Positions 58,022 to 64,000 of a DNA stretch of 64,000 bases are shown piece by piece. Positions within the stretch are counted from its first letter, which is position 1. Each line of letters starts with the position of its first letter. The position numbers and the translations under genes are program-made. The notes beneath the pieces were generated by a model that saw only the letters and a program-made list of their open reading frames with translations, searched no databases and was not told the DNA's origin. Origin of the DNA: Naematelia aurantialba (Eukaryota; Basidiomycota; Tremellomycetes; Tremellales; Naemateliaceae); contig JAKFAO010000004.1 in NCBI GenBank assembly GCA_021527695.1, positions 1,033,001-1,097,000 of the forward strand, in the 5' to 3' direction.

Positions 58022-60560
58022 ATGATGCTCTTCCGAAATGCACGTCCAATACTGCTCGTCCTCGCGCTACTCGCCTTCACTTCCACCATGCTCTTACTCT
58101 CCTTCTCGCATCCACCGACGAAACGAGTGGTCATGAATGTGGTGGGCAAGGTCAAGGGCGGCCGTCCACGCCCTGCCGAAGACGCAACGTTGGACGGCCT
58201 ATGGGAAGATGGAGATGAGGCGATGCGCGAGTGGGAGTTCAGACGGGCAGTCCTGTATGAAGGTGAGATAGGACCATTCTGTGCCGAAGGTGTGGGAGCT
58301 GACGACAGTACAAGGGACTGGAGCAAGGGTGCAGGCGTTCTTTGAAAAGGCAAGACAGGGGAGGCCATTTACCGTCTCTGTCATTGGCGGCAGCGGTGAG
58401 TCCCTCGTGGCCTCGAAGCTTCACCAAGGGACGGGAGATGCTGACTGGGGTCGTAGTATCGAAAGGGCGAGGCCTGACCCCGCCTCCACATTTACAACGC
58501 CGCTCACCTGTCGACTCGTTCGGCGAATTGCCTGACCTGTCTCGGCGAGATGCCACAGACGACGCAGACGATGCAGACCTCGCAGACGATGCAGACCTCG
58601 CAGATGACGCAGACAACCCGTCCGAGGCCTTTGATACACCCCCACCAACGTCCCAACTGCTCGGAGCGACCACACTATACTCGCCTGAGAACATGCATGT
58701 GTTAGTGTTCGATTGGCTGAATGCGACCTTCCCCCATCCCGAGAACCGACTGGTCAATGGTGCACAGGGAGGTGTAGGCGCGGGCTACTTTGGATGGTGC
58801 TTCAGTGCGTTGCTAGGTCACCTTTCATGGGCTGTTGGGAAATTGTGAACAGGCACTGATGAAGTGGCAGAGGAGCATATCCCGGAAGACTCAGATCTCG
58901 TCCTGGTCGAGCTGGGGATCAACGACCTGATCGAGATGGACGTTATTCACTCGTACGAGAGGCTAGTACGGGGATTGTTGGAGATGAAATCCAAGCCAGC
59001 GGTCATCAACATCGAGTATGTTTCCTCATGTTTCCTCCCTGTCAATTTTCGTCACCGTCTGCCGTGGTTGTCGCGCTCGTCGTCGTGTCATCATGACGAT
59101 CCCCATCGGCTTCCGCGCCGTGTTTATACCGCATCGTTGTTTCATCTGACACAATGTAGAACATTTTCGACCCTCTTTCCCACCCTCCTCTCCTCTTCAG
59201 CCTTCCACCACGGCGTAGCCGCCTTCTACGATATGCCCTCCCTCTCGATCCGGGACGTACTGATGCCTCGGATCCTGGCGGACCCGCATTCTCAGCTTCC
59301 CAAGTGGTTCAGGACAGGAGGGGACGTCACCCTCGGTGATGGGAAAGTGAGAGAATGGGGCGGAGTTCCAGTGGACCTCATGCACGTACGTCTCTGTTTG
59401 TCTCATCTCGTCCTGTTTCATCACATTTCTTCTCTATTCTCCGCCACCCCTCGAAATGGCTGCTCATGTTTTGCGTGTCATAGATATCGGCTCTGGGCCA
59501 CGCACTCGCTGCTGGCTTGATGATACGGTTCCTAGGCGACCAAGCGGAAAAGTCCAAGCCTGCTTCAGGAGCGTTTGCAGCATTATCTCGCTTTGCTCCG
59601 TCTTCACTACGAAAGACTACACTCAGAATCCTGGATATCCCCACCGTACGCTACTCCTTTCCTTGTCGTTGGAGAATGTATTTCTGACCTTGACATGTGC
59701 AGACTTCCTTGACAGCGCCTTTCGACCCTCTAACCCCTCAAGCGCGGTTCAACCCTCAGTGTCGATCGATGAACTCGCCAACTCTGCATTCGCCCTATTC
59801 GGCACAATCCCATATTTCCCATCCTTCCACCCCTAATTCTGATTCTGATTCTGATTCTGATGTCGGTTCCAATGCTGAATTTGATGCGGATGCGTCCTCG
59901 ACGATGACCGCTGTGCAAGGTCTGGTATTAGTCGACGAGTCGGTGGGATGGGAAAAGTGGTCATGGTCCGAAAAAAACTACATAATCTCCAAGACACCCG
60001 GCTCCATCGCCTCTTTCCACTTTGACATTTTACCGCCCTCGCTGCTAGAGGAAGAGCCAATCACGCAGGAGGAGCTGTCGTCGCCTACGGCGGAAGAGGC
60101 GCAGCGGCTCGAGCTACACACGGAGGAGGTGGCGCATCCGCATCGATTTGATCCGTTGCCGCTGGCGGCGCGTCCGGGCGGCCCATACAACCCCAACCCT
60201 ATTGGGTATCGAGACACGCGAGGTCTGGGGCAACGCAGGACGAGGAATCTCGGCATGGGTGTGGGTAGGGCCGGGAACGAACTGGGAAAGAGACAGCACT
60301 GGGACCCGGATAGCTGGGACGAAGATGGACGTGTTCTGTTGGGATACCAGCGCAGTGCGACCTTTGGCCTGGGAAGCGTGTGGTGTTGGGTCGACGAGGA
60401 GAAGGATGAGGGCACGCTGATTGATGGGTGGTGGGAGATGGCCGAGCGGAATATGGGCATGTGAGTGCCGTCGAGAACATGCCACTCTCGTCGTCGTCGT
60501 CGTCGTCGTCGTTATCTTCACTGTGATCAATTCTCATCTTCACCCACATTATCAACCTCT

Positions 60561-60592
<32 letters not shown>

Positions 60593-60925
60593 CTCTTCGT
60601 CTTCTTCTTCTTCCTCTTGTTTTTCTTCTTCTCTTCTTCTTCTTCTTCTTCTTCTCTTCTTCTTCTTCTTCTTCTTCTTCTTCTTCTTCTTCTCTTCTCT
60701 TCTTCTTCTCTTCCACTTCTCTTCTCTTCTGCTATGGTGTTCGTGTCCTTCTACCCCATTGCCACCTGACACAGTCGTGGCGCTGAAGCTAAACCCAACA
60801 GGGTGACAGAAGTCGCGAGCGGGTTAGAACCAGGCCCACACACGCTGCACTGCGAACTGCTCGAACACACCCTCGACCCCAAGGGCCGCACCGAGTTCCG
60901 CATATTCGCCATCATGCACGATTGA
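58022..60925 (+). CDS. Membrane-anchored SGNH/GDSL-type hydrolase, 8 exons
   Basis: Predicted type II membrane or secreted esterase/acyl-hydrolase; the substrate is unknown, though cell-surface polysaccharide is a fair guess. About 702 aa. An N-terminal anchor (ILLVLALLAFTSTMLLLSF) precedes the SGNH blocks: Ser block SVIGGSVSKGRG (spliced), Gly block NGAQGGVGAGYFGWCF, Asn block LVLVELGINDLIE, and D-x-x-H in DLMHISALGHALAAG (spliced). An acidic repeat (DDADLADDADLADDAD) is inserted after block 1. The C-terminal half has a Ser/Asp run and a conserved-looking end (ELLEHTLDPKGRTEFRIFAI). Exons: 58022-58262, 58309-58395, 58457-58804, 58853-59015, 59160-59385, 59484-59645, 59703-60460, 60802-60925. 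Intron 7 (341 nt) is mostly TTC repeat. Confidence 0.88.
60545..60728 (+). repeat. TTC/CTT microsatellite in SGNH intron 7
   Basis: About 180 nt of cttcttctt with interruptions, pyrimidine on the sense strand, just upstream of the last exon. Confidence 0.9.
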
Positions 60926-61401
60926 CCACCGATAAATCAGCTGCATAGAATGAAAGAAGTGCGGCGACGGCGTGGACGTGTCAAGTGCCCGTGATGAGCA
61001 CTGAGCCATTTGTCAGAGGAAGACAAATCAACCGTTGTATAATATGATATGTAGCATCATATGCATCCTTGGGTCTTAGTGTGGTTTGATGAGGGACGAG
61101 ACGAGATTGATACTTCTAGACTCGGATTGAAGCAGGATGGGCAGGATGAGTAGGACCAGTGGGGTGGAAGCCATATCTGCGATTCAGGCTAGATTATAAG
61201 AGGTGGGACGTGAATCGAGATAGGAAACAAAACAGCTAAGCCGACTAGATTGGGATGCAACAATGCATGATCAAACATTCCTTGACTAGATCTCAACTGC
61301 ATTGAATAATAAGCTCGGCTTGAGAAAATCGCCCGTCGTGCTCGCCACCTAAGCACCTACTTCCCTAGTAACCTGATCACCCCCCTCTCCACCTCGCCAC
61401 G
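60926..61401. other. Convergent spacer SGNH / APC5
   Basis: 476 bp between two convergent stops; probably two 3' UTRs. Nothing was recognised. Confidence 0.4.
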
Positions 61402-64000
61402 TCATTTCCAGTTCTCCGCCACTCGCACGCCAACGAGCCTGACGACCTCGCCAACCTTGCCCACCATCCCTCGCATATCGGCATACCGCGCCCCGTCGCC
61501 CACTTTCGCCGCCTCCCACTGTTGCGCCGCAGACACGGCAGCGGAATGTTCAGACTCTCCAAGGAGGGTGGAGATAAGTGCCAGAAGAGTGGTGGTCTGT
61601 AATACGAAGGCGCGGGATTCGAGCTTCGTGGCGGAAGTTAATGCGCGACTTAGGTGTGTTCGTGCGATTCCTGTCCAATGTGAGCTCTCAACAACTTTCG
61701 TGAACGAGGACATATATTCGTGAGCCAAGAGGAGGACAAGGAGGGGGTTCAAATGATGATAATGAGGAAGAAGAAGAAGAAGAAGAAGAAGAAGAAGAAG
61801 AAGAAGAAGAAGAAGAAGAAGAAGAAGAAGAAGAAGAAGAAGAAGAAGAAGAAGAAGAAGAAGAGAGAACCAACCTAGAAGTTCCCTATCGGAGGCCTTG
61901 TCCAGGGCCAGCTGCACTTTGGCTTTACCCATGACCAGCTCGCCAATAGCGATTGTCTCCTCGTCCCCTCCGCTGACCACCTGCAACGCCATCAGCTTTC
62001 CCACAAACCGTCCAGCCAGTACACGTAGGCCGACAGCGGCGACCGAAGGATCGAGCTGCCAGAAGTAATCATGGCAAGCTACTGAGAGGTGAGTAGCTTC
62101 ACTCACCTGACTCCAGATAGCTTCGACCTCATTCAGCGCCTTCTGCGCCATCTTGCCATCCTCCATCGCAAGTAGGATATCGGCCATCAAGACTGTCCCA
62201 AAGCGATACAGCGGCCAAAGGCCCAGCTCACTGGCTAGTTGCACCGCAGACAAGACGTGAGGTAGTACGAGGTGAGGGGGGGCTTTGGCTTCCTGCTGGC
62301 TCACATTAGATACCAGAGCGCAATTCAAATGTTGATAACTGAGCGACCGACCTGCATTTTTCTCGCCTTCGACAAATTGGCGCGAACATCATCTTGGACC
62401 GACGATGAGCCAGTGGAGGCGGCGTCGCGCTTGCCACTCTCGCCGGCGCCTGAGAGGGGTATTGGCGGAGGGTGCGGCAGATCACGAACCACCCCTCCCG
62501 GACCGAGCTTGCTAATTGACCCAGGTGATGGACGCAGAACGTCGAGAAGCTCCAGGCTCGACGTATCCCCGCTGGTATCGTTTAGCATGCGCCTGTTCTA
62601 TGAGAGGCTATTCAGCACTCACTTGAGTCTCGCTCGACGGTCTAGAACAGACCATACCACTTTCGTCCACCGGTGGTATTCTGCCATACCCATGCCTTCT
62701 AGAAGATCCGGGCTGAGAAGCAGTCGTAGCGCATCGTCGTATCTCGCTTTGTTAGTCATCTGCCTTTGATTCAGCGGGTCTCAGGGCAAAATTCCAACGC
62801 TGGGAAGTTGACTCACGCGCTCTGCCCGAGCAAGCGCAACTGCCAATCTCGCATCCTCGTTGACTCCGCCGGACCGCAAAGCCAGGTTCTCGTGTAGCTC
62901 GCACAGGTGGTCCGAACCCAGCATGCTCCACAAGGCGGCTTGTGTAGCATGCCACTGCCTGCAAGGATCTAGCTCATGCTCTGTCGTCCAGCCTTCGCGA
63001 GTTTCACGCTTGTCCTCAGGTTTGAGCGAGGTCTGATCGTACCTCGCCATTGCTAAATGGATCCGCCGCATAGCAATATGAGCTGGTTCGCCCTGGGTAG
63101 ATCAGCTTGACCATCCCACCTGAGATTTAGAGTAGCTTGGTGGGATGACGACAGAGGAGGTTTGCCAGCATGGACGCTGAAGGAATCCCTGGCAGACGTA
63201 CCATATCGAGCGCGGCCCGAAGATTCCACAACTCGTCCATCGGAGAAGCAGGCTTAGGCAAGACAGGCGACGATATCGGAGCCTGCTGGACTCGGAACGA
63301 GCCCCGTGTCGTCGCTGGCCGAGTCTCGGTATCCAGCCTGTGCAGCAGGCTACCGGGCCGCGTCAGCTAGTGTAGTGGCAGAGCAGTCCCGAGTCCTGAG
63401 CCATGCGGACCTGGACTCACCTCATACAGTGACGTAGACACGCCTTGTCGCCATCGGCTCTAGACACCCGGATAGCCTCCTCTAGTGCCTTTGACCGTCA
63501 GTTGCAGTTGGTAGGTTCGAGTTTCGCCTCCTCGGGGAAACGGAAAGCACTTACCGCTCGAGCTGACCCGAGCCCGCCAGTAGAGTAATGCAGATGAGCG
63601 AGATTGAGGAGTGCATGCTGATGCTGCGCCCTGGCGCGATGTCAACACTGACACCATTCTTGTTTGGTGATGGGAGCGACTTACCGGCCTGACGACGGGA
63701 ACTGGTGGTCGTAGAACCGCCGCATCTCGGCCATACTGCCCGTAACGTCCCCAGACGCTTCCGCGGCCTTCATCCTGTGCCGGGTCAGTCTGATTTCCGA
63801 TCCTTGTTTGAAATGAAGCAGAAGGAACACGGAGAGCAAGGAGAACAAGGAGAACAAGGAGAAGGAGGAGAAGACGAAGAAACAGATGATCGAGCTCAAA
63901 CATACCTATCATAAGCCTTGAGCCTCTTATCAAGTGAATCCTCCATTGCCATCCTCCTATTCCCTCCAACGGCTGTCGACCGCGAAGGTCCAGCCACCGA
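61402..64000 (-). CDS. APC5: Anaphase-promoting complex subunit 5, 5' end beyond the window
   Basis: Scaffold subunit of the APC/C ubiquitin ligase, built of TPR-like helices. The gene enters from the right edge and stops at 61402. The family's best-conserved block is present across several splices: HALLNLAHLHYSTGGLGSA, then LEEAIRVSRADGDKACLRHC. TPR-like stretches follow, such as EPAHIAMRRIHLAMARYDQ, ALWSMLGSDHLCELHENLAL, VLSAVQLASELGLWPLYRFG and THLSRALTSATKLESRAFVL. Many short introns interrupt it; the last (61695-61874) holds a long GAA run and seems to use a gaaag acceptor. The first exon seen still reads open at base 64000, so the N-terminus is missing here. The exon map is partial. Confidence 0.85.
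61766..61864. repeat. (GAA)n of about 33 units in an APC5 intron
   Basis: A nearly perfect gaa run of about 98 nt on the + strand, which is CTT on the sense strand of APC5. Confidence 0.95.

Noticed and set aside
60465..60806. Poly-serine/poly-leucine ORFs over the TTC repeat
   Set aside because: They are translations of a microsatellite inside an intron of the SGNH gene.

Overview
The window reads as nuclear DNA of a basidiomycete fungus, most likely a tremellomycete-type yeast. This placement is inferred from general character, not from a marker search. Genes sit on both strands a few hundred bases apart. They are cut by many short GT-AG introns, mostly 45-60 nt, often with a ctaac/ctgac branch-like motif. 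The sequence looks GC-rich, and the gene set is eukaryotic and mitochondrial: fumarase, a complex I LYR subunit, COQ2, a TFIIH helicase, a cohesin acetyltransferase, GPI-anchor synthesis and the APC/C. There is no bacterial gene structure, operon or CRISPR array.

Layout left to right: an unrecognised KYVPPSRR-type protein (+, 228-1511); a short-chain dehydrogenase (-, 1927-2938); HAT1 (-, 3304-5567); a single-pass membrane protein with PSAP and PPxY motifs (-, 6091-8495); a 1.8 kb repeat-bearing gap; fumarase (-, 10306-12458); ECO1 (+, 13115-14439); a zinc-finger-like, lysine/arginine-rich protein (-, 14820-16191); a dihydroxyacetone-synthase/transketolase (-, 16500-19205); an NDUFA6-type complex I subunit (+, 19705-20680); RAD3/XPD (-, 20843-24079); an HMT1-type ABC transporter (+, 24613-28441); GPI13/PIG-O (-, 28857-32024); a 9 kb non-LTR retrotransposon (+, about 32567-41690); an intron-containing tRNA-Pro(AGG) (+, 41697-41779); an RTC4-like protein (+, 42066-44393); a wax-synthase-type MBOAT (-, 44662-46886); a SERCA-type Ca2+ ATPase (-, 47582-50993); an M50B-like membrane protein (+, 51657-53543); COQ2 (-, 53755-55804); an EF-hand nucleobindin/Ssp120-like secretory protein (-, 56030-57473); a membrane-anchored SGNH/GDSL hydrolase (+, 58022-60925); and the 3' part of APC5 (-, 61402 to the right edge).

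The genes are housekeeping loci with no operon logic. Several are divergent pairs that may share promoters: FUM1/ECO1, transketolase/NDUFA6, RAD3/ABC transporter, ECA1/M50B and Ssp120-like/SGNH. Others are convergent with short spacers: NDUFA6/RAD3, ABC/GPI13, M50B/COQ2 and SGNH/APC5. The only accessory element is the retrotransposon, which lies in the GPI13-RTC4 intergenic region just upstream of the tRNA gene.

Exon models were built by hand from splice sites, reading frame and remembered family conservation. For most genes the exon lengths sum to a whole number of codons. The exceptions are RAD3, which carries one extra base at a CTT CGG C site, and the MBOAT gene, whose ends I could not resolve. 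The most unusual observations are: that RAD3 +1 frameshift site; an in-frame UGA and a stop-creating intron in the retrotransposon; long C/T microsatellites always on the sense strand of introns; 7- to 19-nt microexons; and paired ESCRT/Rsp5 recruitment motifs in the membrane protein.
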